NCBI RefSeq assembly: GCF_016811915.1 | Contig: NZ_CP069127.1 | Span: 560,001-624,000, forward strand | Direction of reading: 5' to 3' | Length of the DNA: 64,000 nucleotides | Origin: Brevibacillus choshinensis | GTDB lineage: Bacteria > Bacillota > Bacilli > Brevibacillales > Brevibacillaceae | Shown here: piece after piece, positions 9,382 to 19,001 of the stretch | Layout of the letters: every line of letters starts with the position of its first letter | Numbering within the stretch: position 1 is the stretch's first letter | Made by a program: the position numbers and the translations under genes | Notes under the pieces: model-generated | Databases searched by the model: none | Seen by the model: only the letters and a program-made list of their open reading frames with translations | Told to the model about the DNA's origin: nothing

Positions 9382-10755
9382 GTGCGCAAGTATTTTGAGT
9401 TTGACAAACTAGGCACCAACTACCGTCGCGAGACTATCGCAGGTATCACCACGTTCTTGGCAATGGCATACATTCTGGCTGTGAATCCGTTCATGCTCAG
9501 CGGTGCAGATCTACCAGCTGATCTGAAAGCGAACTATCCGGAGTTCGGAGCCGTATTTACAGCAACCGCTCTGGCAGCAGCACTCGGTACTTTGCTGATG
9601 GCCTTCATCGGTCGCTTGCCAATCGGACAGGCACCAGGTATGGGATTGAATGCATTCTTCACCTACACCGTTGTGTTGACCATGCAAATTCCTTGGCAGC
9701 AAGCACTGGCTGGCGTTTTCCTTTCATGTACGATCTTCCTCATCCTGTCTCTGACGGGTGTTCGTGAAGCGATCATCAATGCGATTCCGAAGGGTTTGAA
9801 ATACGCGGTATCTGCAGGGATCGGTTTGTTTATCGCCTTTATCGGTTTTAAAAATGCGGGTATCGTGGTAGCGAATGAAGCAACGTTTGTGTCGCTGGGT
9901 CATTTTACTTTCTTCCACGAAGGCATGAAGCCAGAGCAGATTCTGGCTGCGAAAAATGCATTGCTCGCTGTATTCGGTCTTCTCGTTACCGTTGTTCTGA
10001 TGGCTCGCAGAGTAAACGCGGCGATCTTCGTCGGGATGGTAGTTACAGCGGTTGTCGGTATGATTTTCGGGCTGGTTAGCCTTCCTGATAAAGTGGTTTC
10101 TGCTCCACCAAGCCTAGCACCTACTTTTGGTGCGGCATTCCAATACCTCGGTGATTTTTCTTCTTTGTTCAGTGTGAAAATGCTGATTGTGGTATTGACC
10201 TTCCTGTTCGTAGACTTCTTTGATGCGACAGGAACGCTGCTGGGTGTAGCCAGCCAAGCAGGTCTGCTGAAAGATGGCAAGCTTCCACGCTCGGGCAGCG
10301 CGTTCTCGTCTGATGCGATTGCAGGTATGGCAGGTGCGATCCTCGGTACTTCTACCACGACTGCCTATGTAGAATCGACAGCAGGGGTAGCGGCAGGCGG
10401 ACGTTCTGGTTTTACCGCGCTGGTTACAGGTTTGATGTTCATTTTGGCTCTGTTCTTCTCGCCGCTTCTGGCGATCGTAACACCGGCTGTTACCGCTCCG
10501 GCGCTGATTCTGGTAGGGGTATTGATGGCTTCTCACATCACGCAAATCGCTTGGAATGAGATGGATGAAGCATTCCCGGCTTTCCTGACCATCATCCTGA
10601 TGCCACTCACTTACAGTATTGCGACTGGTCTGGCTTCCGGGTTCATCGTGTATCCGATCGTCAAAGTGCTGAAAGGAAAAGCGCGCGAAGTACATCCGGC
10701 TATGTACGTGCTGTTCTTCGTCTTCCTGGCATATTTCATCTGGCTTCGCGAATAG
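9382..10755 (+). CDS. pbuG: Guanine/hypoxanthine permease (AzgA/PbuG type)
   Basis: A 457-residue integral membrane protein of the NCS2 AzgA-like group, which imports purine bases by proton symport. Family features are the N-terminal ETIAGITTFLAMAYI, the GQAPGMGLNAFF motif and DATGTLLGVASQAG with SAFSSDAIAGMAGA in the second half. About a dozen hydrophobic helices are visible. The start is a GTG at 9382 behind GGGGGG. The riboswitch upstream should shut it off when guanine is plentiful, matching a salvage role, and a terminator follows. Confidence 0.93.
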   Translation: MRKYFEFDKLGTNYRRETIAGITTFLAMAYILAVNPFMLSGADLPADLKANYPEFGAVFTATALAAALGTLLMAFIGRLPIGQAPGMGLNAFFTYTVVLTMQIPWQQALAGVFLSCTIFLILSLTGVREAIINAIPKGLKYAVSAGIGLFIAFIGFKNAGIVVANEATFVSLGHFTFFHEGMKPEQILAAKNALLAVFGLLVTVVLMARRVNAAIFVGMVVTAVVGMIFGLVSLPDKVVSAPPSLAPTFGAAFQYLGDFSSLFSVKMLIVVLTFLFVDFFDATGTLLGVASQAGLLKDGKLPRSGSAFSSDAIAGMAGAILGTSTTTAYVESTAGVAAGGRSGFTALVTGLMFILALFFSPLLAIVTPAVTAPALILVGVLMASHITQIAWNEMDEAFPAFLTIILMPLTYSIATGLASGFIVYPIVKVLKGKAREVHPAMYVLFFVFLAYFIWLRE

Positions 10756-10768
10756 GATCAACGCATAG

Positions 10769-10803
10769 AACGGCTTCCTTTCATTCGAGGGAAGCCGTTT
10801 TTT
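10769..10803 (+). terminator. Terminator of pbuG
   Basis: AACGGCTTCC/GGAAGCCGTT stem followed by six T. Confidence 0.92.
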
Positions 10804-10835
10804 CTATGGAATGACACCGGTGGACATTCCCCGTC

Positions 10836-10865
10836 TTGCATGAGCACTGCCTTTCGCGGTATGAT
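10836..10865 (+). promoter_or_regulatory. Candidate promoter of the hisS leader
   Basis: TTGCAT (10836-10841), an 18-base spacer and TATGAT (10860-10865), about 30 bases before the leader ORF. Confidence 0.55.
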
Positions 10866-10895
10866 AGGAAAAATCTTTTCTAGAGGATGGTCCTG

Positions 10896-10940
10896 ATGAT
10901 CGGTCTAAACCTTTTCCTAGAGCAGCATCACCACGGCTAG
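10896..10940 (+). CDS. Leader peptide with three His codons (hisS attenuator)
   Basis: A 14-codon ORF reads MIGLNLFLEQHHHG and stops at TAG. It starts with ATG six bases after AGAGGATGG, a good ribosome binding site. The three adjacent codons CAT CAC CAC sit just before the stop, as in leader peptides of amino-acid-controlled attenuators. Downstream come competing hairpins, a terminator and then hisS. It is too short for similarity to prove coding, so support rests on the start signal, the His run and the RNA arrangement. Confidence 0.7.
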   Translation: MIGLNLFLEQHHHG

Positions 10941-11012
10941 AGCGTTTGTATCTTCGGAAATTTTTCCGCAGGTGCAAGCGCTTCTTGTGCTTCGTGCCTG
11001 CGGTGGTGAATG
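10926..11012 (+). promoter_or_regulatory. Competing hairpins of the candidate his attenuator
   Basis: The His codon stretch CATCACCAC (10926-10934) can pair with GTGGTGAATG (11003-11012). CCGCAGG (10966-10972) can pair with CCTGCGG (10997-11003). GTGCCTGC (10994-11001) can pair with GCGGGCAC (11021-11028), which overlaps the 5' arm of the terminator. These pairings exclude one another, so the position of a ribosome on the His codons could decide whether the terminator forms. Confidence 0.6.
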
Positions 11013-11013
11013 A

Positions 11014-11052
11014 AAGCCATGCGGGCACCTTGTCGCCGCGCATGGCTTTTTT
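11014..11052 (+). terminator. Attenuator terminator before hisS
   Basis: Ten-base stem AAGCCATGCG/CGCATGGCTT with an inner GGC/GCC extension, followed by T residues to 11052, only 36 bases before the hisS start. Its position inside the leader marks it as regulatory. Confidence 0.88.
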
Positions 11053-11088
11053 GCATTTCCCATTCAAACGAGAAAGAGGTGCTTTCCC

Positions 11089-12396
11089 ATGGAAAACAGC
11101 GTACTGAAAAACGTCAAAGGCACGAAGGATTTTATGCCGCAGGAGCAAATGCTGCGCAACCGCATACGCCGAACGCTCGAGGAGGTGTTTGAAGCGTATG
11201 GGTGCAAGCCTTTGGAGACGCCCATGCTCGCCAATTACGACCTGCTTGCCTCCAAGTACGGAGGGGGAGCGGAAATCCTGAAGGAAGTCTACCGATTGAG
11301 CGATCAGGGAGAACGGGAGCTGGCACTGCGCTATGACCTGACCGTTCCATTGGCCAAGGTCGTCGGGATGAACCCGGAGATGCGTTTGCCCTTTAAACGC
11401 TATGAGATCGGCAAAGTGTTCCGCGATGGTCCTGTCAAACCAGGGAGATTCCGCGAGTTTGTGCAATGCGACGTGGATATCGTCGGGTCAGCCTCGATGT
11501 TGGCAGAAGCAGAGCTGATCAGCATGGCCTTTGACGCATTTGATCGCCTGGGGCTTGAGGTCTATATCGAGGTCAACAACCGCAAGCTCCTGTCAGGCAT
11601 CTTGCAGGAGCTGGGGATTCCCGAGGACCGGGCAGGTGACGTCATGCTTTCACTCGACAAGCTCGAAAAGATCGGGGTGGCTGGCGTGCAGGAGGATCTG
11701 CGGGAGCGGAAGGTGGATGAATCGCTGATCACGGCGATCGTTTCCTTTTTGCAAGAGGGAGAGATGACGCTGGCGAGTCTGGAAGAGCGCTTTTCCTCGG
11801 CGTTGGTTCAGCAGGGGATACAAGAACTCAACCAATTGTTCGCGTATGTCCAGGGGGCTGGTGCGGCAGGAGACATTCGTTTTGCTCCGTTCCTGGCGAG
11901 AGGGCTTGGCATTTATACCGGGACGGTTTATGAAATCTTTTTGCAGGATCAGCGAATCACCTCCAGTATCGGCAGCGGCGGGCGCTACGATAAAATCATC
12001 GGTCAATTTTTGGGGGATGGAAGGGAGTATCCGGCTGTTGGCATCTCGTTTGGTCTGGATGTCATCCTCACTGCCTTGACCATGGAGAGTGTCGAGCATG
12101 ACGAGCGGGCAGCAGATGTGCTGGTGGTCCCGCTCGGAACCGAGGCACTCAGCCTGGGACTGGCCAATCGACTGCGTGGCTGCGGCATCAGAACGGAGCT
12201 GGAGCTCTCAGGACGACGTTTAAAAAAAGCACTCGATTACGCGAACAAAGAGAGGATTCCCTTTGTCCTGATTTTCGGGGAGAACGAAGTGGAGAGTGGA
12301 GTCGTGGTCTTGCGTGACATGAGGGAAGGAAATGAGGAAGCGGTCCCGCTCACCTCCATCGAACAGCGGCTTTCTGAGGCGATCACGAATAGGTAG
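11089..12396 (+). CDS. hisS: Histidine--tRNA ligase
   Basis: A class II aminoacyl-tRNA synthetase of 435 residues. Motif 2 is RYEIGKVFRDGPVKPGRFRE, a histidine-site segment reads LARGLGIYTGTVYEIF, motif 3 is in SIGSGGRYDKIIG, and a C-terminal anticodon-binding domain begins near DVLVVPLG. HisZ paralogues lack that domain, so this is a true HisRS. The usual RGLDYY is here RGLGIY, which may mark a divergent or second HisRS. The ATG at 11089 follows GAAAGAGGTG. The upstream leader suggests control by charged tRNA-His. Confidence 0.9.
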   Translation: MENSVLKNVKGTKDFMPQEQMLRNRIRRTLEEVFEAYGCKPLETPMLANYDLLASKYGGGAEILKEVYRLSDQGERELALRYDLTVPLAKVVGMNPEMRLPFKRYEIGKVFRDGPVKPGRFREFVQCDVDIVGSASMLAEAELISMAFDAFDRLGLEVYIEVNNRKLLSGILQELGIPEDRAGDVMLSLDKLEKIGVAGVQEDLRERKVDESLITAIVSFLQEGEMTLASLEERFSSALVQQGIQELNQLFAYVQGAGAAGDIRFAPFLARGLGIYTGTVYEIFLQDQRITSSIGSGGRYDKIIGQFLGDGREYPAVGISFGLDVILTALTMESVEHDERAADVLVVPLGTEALSLGLANRLRGCGIRTELELSGRRLKKALDYANKERIPFVLIFGENEVESGVVVLRDMREGNEEAVPLTSIEQRLSEAITNR

Positions 12397-12443
12397 TCTT
12401 TTATTTCCCGTTTCGGTACGATAGGAGAAAAGGGGGAGTTTGC

Positions 12444-13976
12444 ATGAGAAAATGGCTCTTGATGCTAATTTGCACCCTATCTTTCCTGTCTGCTATTGTT
12501 CCCTCGGGGGCTTTTGAAAAGATTGAACCGACCACCTTTGCCCCTCTCTACAAAGCCGATGTGCGAGTCGATCCCGCAGGCAAGCGTGTAACGGGGAGTG
12601 TCGAGATCCGCTTTTGGCCAAAGGATGCGTCACATGCCTATCTGCACCTCTATCCTCTCACGTTTACAGAAGAGCACAAAGATGATTTGTGGGACGAACT
12701 TTTAGGCAAACATGCGGGACTTGGAACGTATGATAGTAACAGGATCACGGTACAGGGGAAACCGGTTGCATTCAAACGGATACAAGACGTAATCGAAGTG
12801 CCGCTCGTTTCTGCCAAAGCATCAGAGCCGGTCATGCTCAAGCTGTATTTTGATATGACTCTCCCTCAAAACGAAGGAAGGATGTCCTACGACGAACATT
12901 CTCTCTGGTTGGGGAATTGGCTGCCGATTCTCGCTGTCTTTGACAAGGCGGGGTGGCATCTGGACCCGTACGAGCCCATCGGCGATCCCTTTTTCAGTGA
13001 GAATGCCCATTACCAAGTGAATGTCACCCTGCCAGCCGCCTATCAGCTGGCGAGTACCGCGACTGACAAGGCAGCAACCGTGGACAGCTCGGTGCAGGGA
13101 GAAAAGACATACCGTCTGCAAGCGATGAACGTGCGGGATTTTGCCATGGTGGTGATGGACTCTACCTATCATTCGCTGGAGGACAAGGTAGGCGGCACCA
13201 ATGTCAGGACCTGGTATCGGGACAAGGACTTTGACACTCAGGCGAAGCAAACTCATTTTGCTGCCGTAGAGGCGCTCCGTTACTTCAATAGCCAGTTCGG
13301 GGATTATCCGTATACGGAATACGATGTGGTCCGGACCGGAGGGAGCATCAATGGGATGGAATATCCGTCCATCGTCTTTTTGGACGGCCGTCACTTTACG
13401 CAGGAGGGCAATTCCGGAATCGTCACGGCCGTACATGAAACGGCCCACCAATGGTTTTACGCTCTGGTCGGCAACAATCAAGTCGAGGAAGCTTGGCTAG
13501 ACGAAGGCTTTGCCGAATATGCTTCACTCGCCTTCCTGTCAGACAAATATCCCAGGCTGGGTGCGAGTCGCGTACTCGGGCGCTTGGAGCATGGGACGAC
13601 CGTCTCTTCATATGCACAGGAAAAGCTGCGTCCGTGGCAGCCTCTGCGGGCATTTCCGGATAATGAAAGCTACAGCGCCCTCGTCTACTCTCGTACGACT
13701 TCCATGCTGTGGAAGCTGCGGGAGGTATGGGGAGAAGAGCGATTGCACGAGGTCTTGCGACGATATGTGAACAACTACCGATTTGGCACTGCCAGCGGAG
13801 CGGAATGGAAGGCTCATTTGTCTAGGGCTGCCGGAGAGGATTCCAGCGCGTTTCTCGATTATTGGCTGAATGCAGATTGGAGTCAAAAGGACGCCGCCGA
13901 AGAATGGCTGCAGCGTCAACGTCAGAATCAAAGGAATCTCGGGCAACCTATACAGGATGGAACCATAGAGAAGTAA
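12444..13976 (+). CDS. Secreted M1-type metallopeptidase (first copy)
   Basis: 510 residues with a signal peptide (hydrophobic stretch about residues 4-23) and a gluzincin core. The zinc site HETAH is at 331-335 with the third ligand Glu at 354 (EAWLDEGFAEY). NGMEYPS replaces the GAMEN substrate motif. The protein should act outside the membrane, with a released or membrane-tethered N-terminus. It is followed after 20 bases by a close paralogue, so the pair probably arose by duplication. The ATG lies behind AAAAGGGGGAG. Confidence 0.9.
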   Translation: MRKWLLMLICTLSFLSAIVPSGAFEKIEPTTFAPLYKADVRVDPAGKRVTGSVEIRFWPKDASHAYLHLYPLTFTEEHKDDLWDELLGKHAGLGTYDSNRITVQGKPVAFKRIQDVIEVPLVSAKASEPVMLKLYFDMTLPQNEGRMSYDEHSLWLGNWLPILAVFDKAGWHLDPYEPIGDPFFSENAHYQVNVTLPAAYQLASTATDKAATVDSSVQGEKTYRLQAMNVRDFAMVVMDSTYHSLEDKVGGTNVRTWYRDKDFDTQAKQTHFAAVEALRYFNSQFGDYPYTEYDVVRTGGSINGMEYPSIVFLDGRHFTQEGNSGIVTAVHETAHQWFYALVGNNQVEEAWLDEGFAEYASLAFLSDKYPRLGASRVLGRLEHGTTVSSYAQEKLRPWQPLRAFPDNESYSALVYSRTTSMLWKLREVWGEERLHEVLRRYVNNYRFGTASGAEWKAHLSRAAGEDSSAFLDYWLNADWSQKDAAEEWLQRQRQNQRNLGQPIQDGTIEK

Positions 13977-13996
13977 CCTGAAGGCAGGGGAACGCC

Positions 13997-15535
13997 GTGT
14001 GGCGAAAAGGGTGGATAGGCAGCTTCGCAGTTGGAATCGTTCTGGTCGGTATGTTAGGGGTAAGAGTATGGATGGGACAGGCAGGCGCGGATGAGGTGGA
14101 GACGTTTTTGCCGGAGCAGATTCCGGCAGCTGCCTCGTACCGTGCGGATGTGCAGGTCGAGATGAAGACGCATACGGTCAGGGGGACAGTGGCCGTTCGT
14201 TTTGCCCCTCAGGATGACAAGGCCTATTTTCATCTGTACCCGAATGCATTTCAAGCAAAAGCCGACTTGAGCGGAGAGAATTGGGAGCAGGTTCTCGGGA
14301 AGCAGCGGGAGCCGGGGAACATCCAGATCACGGAGGTGCGGGTCGATGGAAAAAGGGTGCCTGTCCTGCTGAAAGGGGAACTGGAGACCTTGCTCGAGGT
14401 TCCGTTAGCGGGAAAATCGGCTGCCCAGCAGACGGAGGTAGAGCTTCGTTTTGCTCTTCAAGTTCCCTATAACAACGGGCGACTTTCTTACAACGATCAT
14501 GCCATGTGGCTGGGCAACTGGCTGCCGATCCTGGCGGTGAAGGGAGACGGGGGCTGGAGGCTGGATCCCTACGCAGCCATTGGCGATCCTTTTTACAGCG
14601 AGATGGCAAACTATCGCCTGCGGGTACAGCTCGAGGAAGGCTATCAGTTGGCCTCAAGCGGCATTGAGAGCATCGCGGTCGTGACCCAGACTCGTCCGCA
14701 GCGACAAACCATCTATGAGTTGGACGCTTGGAATGTTCGTGATTTTGCTCTTGTCGTGATGGACGACACTTATCGACAGCTGACCGGCAAGGTAGGGGAT
14801 GTCACCGTGCGGACGTGGTCGCAGGAGGGAGATGATCCCGCTTCGGTCGATCATTTGCACCAGGTAGCCATGAAGTCCTTGAACTACTACGGTGAGCAGT
14901 TTGGGCGATATCCGTATCAGGAGTACGATGTGGTGAAGACGGGCGGCTTTTTCGGGGGAATGGAATACCCGAGCATCGTCTTTATTCAGGATGAGTACTT
15001 CGGTCGGACAGATCCGGTCGCAGACGCGATTGTGGCGCATGAAACGGCACACCAATGGTTCTATGCTCTAGTGGGCAATGACGAAGTGCGAGAGGCATGG
15101 ATGGACGAGAGTCTGACTGACTATGCGACGATGGCCTTTTTGTACAGCAGCGATCCTAATCGCGCCCGCGGGTATATCCAGCTTCGCCTGAGTCAGTCCA
15201 AAGCGGCAGAGAGGTACGCGGCGCAGGGCCTGAATGCTTGGCAGTCTCTTCTGCAATTTCCGACCTGGAAAAGCTACACCGATCTGGTCTATGGACGTGG
15301 AGCGGCGATGTGGTGGACGCTGAGAGAGAGCTGGGGAGAGAAGCAACTGCACCACCTGCTGCGGCAATACGTCCATGACAACCAATACGCGCAAGCCGAT
15401 GGGCAGGAGATCATCAAGCTGCTTTCTCAGGCAGCGGGGGCGGATGCCACTCCTTTCATCGACTATTGGCTGAGGTTGAAGCTCGATGAGAGAGGTGCTG
15501 CAGAAGCGTGGGTGGAAAAGGGTAAACACGAATGA
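13997..15535 (+). CDS. Secreted M1-type metallopeptidase (second copy)
   Basis: 512 residues, paralogous to the preceding gene along its full length (shared LGNWLPILAV, LDPYxxIGDPFxSE, NVRDFALVVMD and HETAHQWFYALVGN). The zinc ligands are His348, His352 and Glu371. An N-terminal hydrophobic segment (about 8-25) is a signal or anchor. The start is a GTG at 13997 behind AAGGCAGGGGA. The active-site surroundings differ (DESLTDYATMA against DEGFAEYASLA), so substrate preference may have diverged. Confidence 0.9.
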   Translation: MWRKGWIGSFAVGIVLVGMLGVRVWMGQAGADEVETFLPEQIPAAASYRADVQVEMKTHTVRGTVAVRFAPQDDKAYFHLYPNAFQAKADLSGENWEQVLGKQREPGNIQITEVRVDGKRVPVLLKGELETLLEVPLAGKSAAQQTEVELRFALQVPYNNGRLSYNDHAMWLGNWLPILAVKGDGGWRLDPYAAIGDPFYSEMANYRLRVQLEEGYQLASSGIESIAVVTQTRPQRQTIYELDAWNVRDFALVVMDDTYRQLTGKVGDVTVRTWSQEGDDPASVDHLHQVAMKSLNYYGEQFGRYPYQEYDVVKTGGFFGGMEYPSIVFIQDEYFGRTDPVADAIVAHETAHQWFYALVGNDEVREAWMDESLTDYATMAFLYSSDPNRARGYIQLRLSQSKAAERYAAQGLNAWQSLLQFPTWKSYTDLVYGRGAAMWWTLRESWGEKQLHHLLRQYVHDNQYAQADGQEIIKLLSQAAGADATPFIDYWLRLKLDERGAAEAWVEKGKHE

Positions 15536-15568
15536 TGGTATTAATCTCTTTTTATAATGTTCGGATAC
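15524..15568 (+). promoter_or_regulatory. Candidate PurR boxes before purE
   Basis: On the minus strand 15556-15568 reads GTATCCGAACATT, matching 12 of 13 positions of the Bacillus subtilis PurBox AWWWCCGAACWWT. A weaker forward copy AAACACGAATGAT lies at 15524-15536, overlapping the end of the peptidase gene. Two facing boxes are the arrangement known for PurR. The strong box touches the -35 region, consistent with repression. Confidence 0.6.
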
Positions 15569-15572
15569 AAGG

Positions 15573-15602
15573 TTGACAGGCAAAACTTCTCCCTGCTACA
15601 CT
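15573..15602 (+). promoter_or_regulatory. Candidate promoter of purEKB
   Basis: TTGACA (15573-15578), an 18-base spacer and TACACT (15597-15602). A leader of about 105 bases follows; it does not contain the purine aptamer motifs. Confidence 0.6.
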
Positions 15603-15714
15603 GAGGAAGTTGAAAGAAATGAGCTCGAATAGCCCAGGCGATGAGGACGGCCAATATGCCGTTAGTCGGTTGGGTTTTCTAATGATGATACTGACATAGG
15701 GGGCGAAGGGTGCC

Positions 15715-16203
15715 ATGGCCAAACCGTTAGCAGGTGTCATAATGGGCAGCACGTCTGATTGGGAAACGATGAAGGAAGCTTGCGCAATCTTGGATGAGCT
15801 GCAAGTACCATATGAAAAGAAAGTGGTGTCCGCACACCGCACTCCCGACTTGATGTTTGAGTATGCGCAAAGCGCCAAAGAGCGCGGCCTGGAAGTGATC
15901 ATCGCAGGGGCGGGAGGAGCAGCTCACCTGCCGGGCATGGTAGCAGCGAAGACGGAGCTTCCTGTGATCGGAGTGCCAGTGAAGTCCTCCAATCTCAATG
16001 GTCTGGACTCCCTGCTGTCCATCGTTCAGATGCCGGGCGGAGTGCCAGTGGCAACTGTCGCTATCGGTAAAGCAGGAGCCATCAATGCAGGACTCCTGGC
16101 CGCACAAATCCTGGGGATCAAATATCCGGAAATTCAGGGGCGCTTCGTCGCAAGGCGAGATGCGGTCCGGAACAAAGTGCTGGAGGCTAGTGAACTCGAA
16201 TGA
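15715..16203 (+). CDS. purE: N5-carboxyaminoimidazole ribonucleotide mutase
   Basis: Class I PurE of 162 residues, converting N5-CAIR to CAIR in purine synthesis. The family signature [10 protein letters not shown] is near the N-terminus, SAHRTPD follows, and [12 protein letters not shown] forms the active-site loop. The start ATG follows GGGGGCGAAGGG. The gene shares ATGA with purK, so the two are translationally coupled. Confidence 0.97.
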   Translation: MAKPLAGVIMGSTSDWETMKEACAILDELQVPYEKKVVSAHRTPDLMFEYAQSAKERGLEVIIAGAGGAAHLPGMVAAKTELPVIGVPVKSSNLNGLDSLLSIVQMPGGVPVATVAIGKAGAINAGLLAAQILGIKYPEIQGRFVARRDAVRNKVLEASELE

Positions 16204-17363
16204 CAAACACAACGAATAAGCAGATCAAACCGGGATCGACCATCGGCATCCTTGGCGGCGGACAGCTAGGGCGAATGATCGCTCTCGCCGGACGAGCTAT
16301 GGGCTATCGTTTCGTTACGATGGACCCGACCGAAGACGCTCCATGTGGACAGACGGCCGATCGGCAAATCGTCGCCAGCTATGAAGATGTGGAAGCAGCT
16401 ATGCAGCTGGCAGCAGTCAGTGATGTCATTTCGTATGAATTTGAGAATGTGGATGCCAGGGTGGCTGAAGTTTTGGAGAGTCAGGCCTACGTACCGCAGG
16501 GAAGCCGCTTATTGCGGGTCACACAGAACCGCATTCGGGAAAAGACTGCGATCCGTGAAATCGGCATTCCAGTTGCACCTTTCCACGTGGTGGCGAGCCT
16601 TGCGGACTTGCAGACCGCTGTTCGTGAGCTGGGCCTGCCTGCCGTCATGAAAACAGCGACGGGCGGTTATGATGGCAAAGGTCAATGGGTGATCAAAAGC
16701 GAAGCAGAGCTTGCGGAAGCGTATGAAACGCTGGCAAAGGCGGGCACGGAGCTGATCGTGGAGCAGTTCGTTCCCTTTCAAATGGAGCTGTCCGTCATCG
16801 CCGCACGAAATCCTGCCGGTGAGCTGTCCGTATTTCCGACCGCGGAAAACGTGCATCAGGACAACATCCTGCACCTGAGCATCGTACCGGCACGTGTGAG
16901 CGAAGAGGTCAAAGTCCGTGCAGAGGAAATCGCGCGGACGATAGTGGAAAAGCTGGATGTGATCGGGCTGATCGCTGTGGAGATGTTCTTGACCGCAGAC
17001 GGGCAATTGTACGTGAACGAACTGGCTCCACGTCCGCACAACTCGGGACATTTCACGATGGATGCTTGCGTGACCTCGCAATTTGAGCAGCATGTCCGGG
17101 CGGTATGCAACCTGCCTCTGGGATCAACAGAGTTGCTCTCTCCGGTCGTCATGGTTAATATTTTGGGAGAGCATCTGCAGCCGGTCCTGGATCGGATCGA
17201 TAGCCTGCCTCGCTCTGCTAAGCTGCACTTGTACGGCAAAGCAGAAAGCAAAGTGAAGCGAAAAATGGGACATATCAACGTGTTGGCCCCTACTGTGGAT
17301 GAAGCGCTCGCAGCCATCGAGCAGCTGCAAATATGGACGAATAAAACGGAGGTACAATCATGA
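16200..17363 (+). CDS. purK: N5-carboxyaminoimidazole ribonucleotide synthase
   Basis: 387-residue ATP-grasp enzyme making N5-CAIR from AIR, bicarbonate and ATP. It has the N-terminal [11 protein letters not shown], the glycine-rich GGYDGKGQ loop and [12 protein letters not shown] in the catalytic domain. ATGA overlaps join it to purE before and purB after. Confidence 0.97.
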   Translation: MTNTTNKQIKPGSTIGILGGGQLGRMIALAGRAMGYRFVTMDPTEDAPCGQTADRQIVASYEDVEAAMQLAAVSDVISYEFENVDARVAEVLESQAYVPQGSRLLRVTQNRIREKTAIREIGIPVAPFHVVASLADLQTAVRELGLPAVMKTATGGYDGKGQWVIKSEAELAEAYETLAKAGTELIVEQFVPFQMELSVIAARNPAGELSVFPTAENVHQDNILHLSIVPARVSEEVKVRAEEIARTIVEKLDVIGLIAVEMFLTADGQLYVNELAPRPHNSGHFTMDACVTSQFEQHVRAVCNLPLGSTELLSPVVMVNILGEHLQPVLDRIDSLPRSAKLHLYGKAESKVKRKMGHINVLAPTVDEALAAIEQLQIWTNKTEVQS

Positions 17364-18655
17364 TCGAACGTTATTCCCGACCAGAAATGCGCGCCATCTG
17401 GACAGAACAGAACAAATTTCAAGCGTGGCTGGAAGTGGAAATTCTCGCATGTGAAGCATGGTCCAAGCTGGGAGTCATTCCTGAAGAAGACGTGAACAAG
17501 CTGTGGGACAAAGCGAGCTTTGACATCAAGCGGATCTACGAAATCGAAGAAGAAACGCGCCATGACGTTGTGGCATTCACCCGTGCGGTATCCGAAACAC
17601 TGGGAGAAGAAAAGAAATGGGTGCATTACGGCCTGACTTCTACGGACGTGGTGGATACAGCCCTTTCCTATTTGCTGCGTCAAGCCAACGAAATTCTGGA
17701 AAAAGACATTGAGGATTTCATTGCCGTTTTGGCTGACAAGGCACGTGAGCATAAGGATACCGTTTGCATGGGCCGAACTCATGGCGTACATGCGGAGCCG
17801 ACGACTTTTGGCCTGAAGCTGGCACTGTGGCATGAAGAAATGAAGCGCAACCTCGCTCGTTTCCGCGCTGCGAAAAAAGAAGTGGCTTACGGAAAAATCT
17901 CAGGTGCAGTAGGTACCTACGCGAACATCGATCCGTTCGTAGAGGCGTACGTATGCGAAAAGCTCGGTCTGTCTCCAGCGCCGATTTCTACGCAAACCCT
18001 GCAGCGTGACCGACATGCGGAATATATGGCGACACTGGCTCTGATCGCGACCTCCCTGGAGAAATTCGCGACAGAGATTCGCGGCCTGCAAAAGAGCGAG
18101 ATGCGCGAAGTGGAAGAGGCATTTGCCAAAGGGCAAAAAGGTTCTTCTGCGATGCCGCACAAGCGCAATCCGATCGGCAGCGAGAACATTACAGGTATGG
18201 CTCGCGTGATCCGCGGCTATATGCTGACTTCCTACGAAAACGTATCTCTGTGGCATGAGCGGGACATTTCCCACTCTTCTGCGGAGCGCATCATTTTGCC
18301 GGATGCGACCCAAGCACTCAACTACATGCTGCGCCGCTTCAGCAACATCGTGAAAAACTTGACTGTCTTCCCGGAAAACATGAAGCGCAACATGGATCGC
18401 ACCTTTGGTCTGATCTATTCGCAGCACGTCATGCTGAGCCTGATTGAAAAAGGCATGAGCCGCGAGCAGGCATACGACACGGTACAGCCGCGCGCAATGC
18501 AAGCGTGGGAAGAGCAGCGTTCTTTCCGTGCCATCGTGGAAGAAGACCCAACCATCAGCGCTGCGCTGACCAAGGAAGAGCTGGACGCGTGCTTCGACTA
18601 CCGCTATCATCTCAAGCACGTGGATACCATTTTCCAACGTCTTGGCTTGCTGTAA
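17360..18655 (+). CDS. purB: Adenylosuccinate lyase
   Basis: 431 residues, fumarase/aspartase superfamily. It carries out two pathway steps, releasing fumarate from SAICAR and from adenylosuccinate. The superfamily signature is [16 protein letters not shown], with TSTDVVDTA and [14 protein letters not shown] in the other conserved regions. It is the last gene of this pur block, and a terminator follows. In Bacillus subtilis the next gene would be purC, which is here about 34 kb away. Confidence 0.97.
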   Translation: MIERYSRPEMRAIWTEQNKFQAWLEVEILACEAWSKLGVIPEEDVNKLWDKASFDIKRIYEIEEETRHDVVAFTRAVSETLGEEKKWVHYGLTSTDVVDTALSYLLRQANEILEKDIEDFIAVLADKAREHKDTVCMGRTHGVHAEPTTFGLKLALWHEEMKRNLARFRAAKKEVAYGKISGAVGTYANIDPFVEAYVCEKLGLSPAPISTQTLQRDRHAEYMATLALIATSLEKFATEIRGLQKSEMREVEEAFAKGQKGSSAMPHKRNPIGSENITGMARVIRGYMLTSYENVSLWHERDISHSSAERIILPDATQALNYMLRRFSNIVKNLTVFPENMKRNMDRTFGLIYSQHVMLSLIEKGMSREQAYDTVQPRAMQAWEEQRSFRAIVEEDPTISAALTKEELDACFDYRYHLKHVDTIFQRLGLL

Positions 18656-18681
18656 AAAGCGTCAAAAATATAGACGAAAAG

Positions 18682-18709
18682 AACCGTCAGGAGCTTCCTG
18701 GCGGTTTTT
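18682..18709 (+). terminator. Terminator after purB
   Basis: AACCGTCAGGA/TCCTGGCGGTT stem (with a G-T pair) and five T. It supports purEKB being a complete transcription unit. Confidence 0.88.
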
Positions 18710-18896
18710 CTCGTAAAGATTAGGCGAAGCGAAACTTTCCGGATTGTGGCGAGAGCGTGTCCAAAAGGGATGAGATGCCGCGCGATTTTCCCACAGCTTT
18801 CCACATTCTTTACGCGCTTTTGCCACACCGGATTGCTACCATGGACTTGTCCGAAGAGGGAGCGGCGGGAATGGATTACGCAAGCTGCATGTAAAA

Positions 18897-18961
18897 CTTA
18901 CAAAAGTGTAAGGTTCCTGAAAGTTAACTCGATAGTTCCCACTTCAGATCCCCTTTACAAT
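18897..18961 (+). promoter_or_regulatory. Composite regulated promoter of the ECF sigma gene
   Basis: Palindrome CTTAC-N6-GTAAG (18897-18912), four bases, CTGAAAGTTAACTCGATAG (18917-18935), then -10 TACAAT (18956-18961) with no good -35. The same elements with identical spacing occur before the Bce-type transporter genes at 21381-21445. A missing -35 plus an upstream palindrome is typical of a response-regulator-activated promoter. The rest of the 345-base gap between purB and this site shows no gene. Confidence 0.7.
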
Positions 18962-19001
18962 GAAATCAACTCATACGGATCAATGAAATGGGAGATCGAT
19001 T

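Noticed and set aside
10866..11088. T-box riboswitch before hisS
   Set aside because: The conserved T-box bulge AGGGTGGNACCGCG and a Stem I with a His specifier loop are absent; GCGGTGGTGAATG is only a partial likeness.
15603..15714. Purine riboswitch before purE
   Set aside because: The leader lacks the ATATGG and CCGTAAA loops and the TCTAC junction seen in the two real aptamers of the window.
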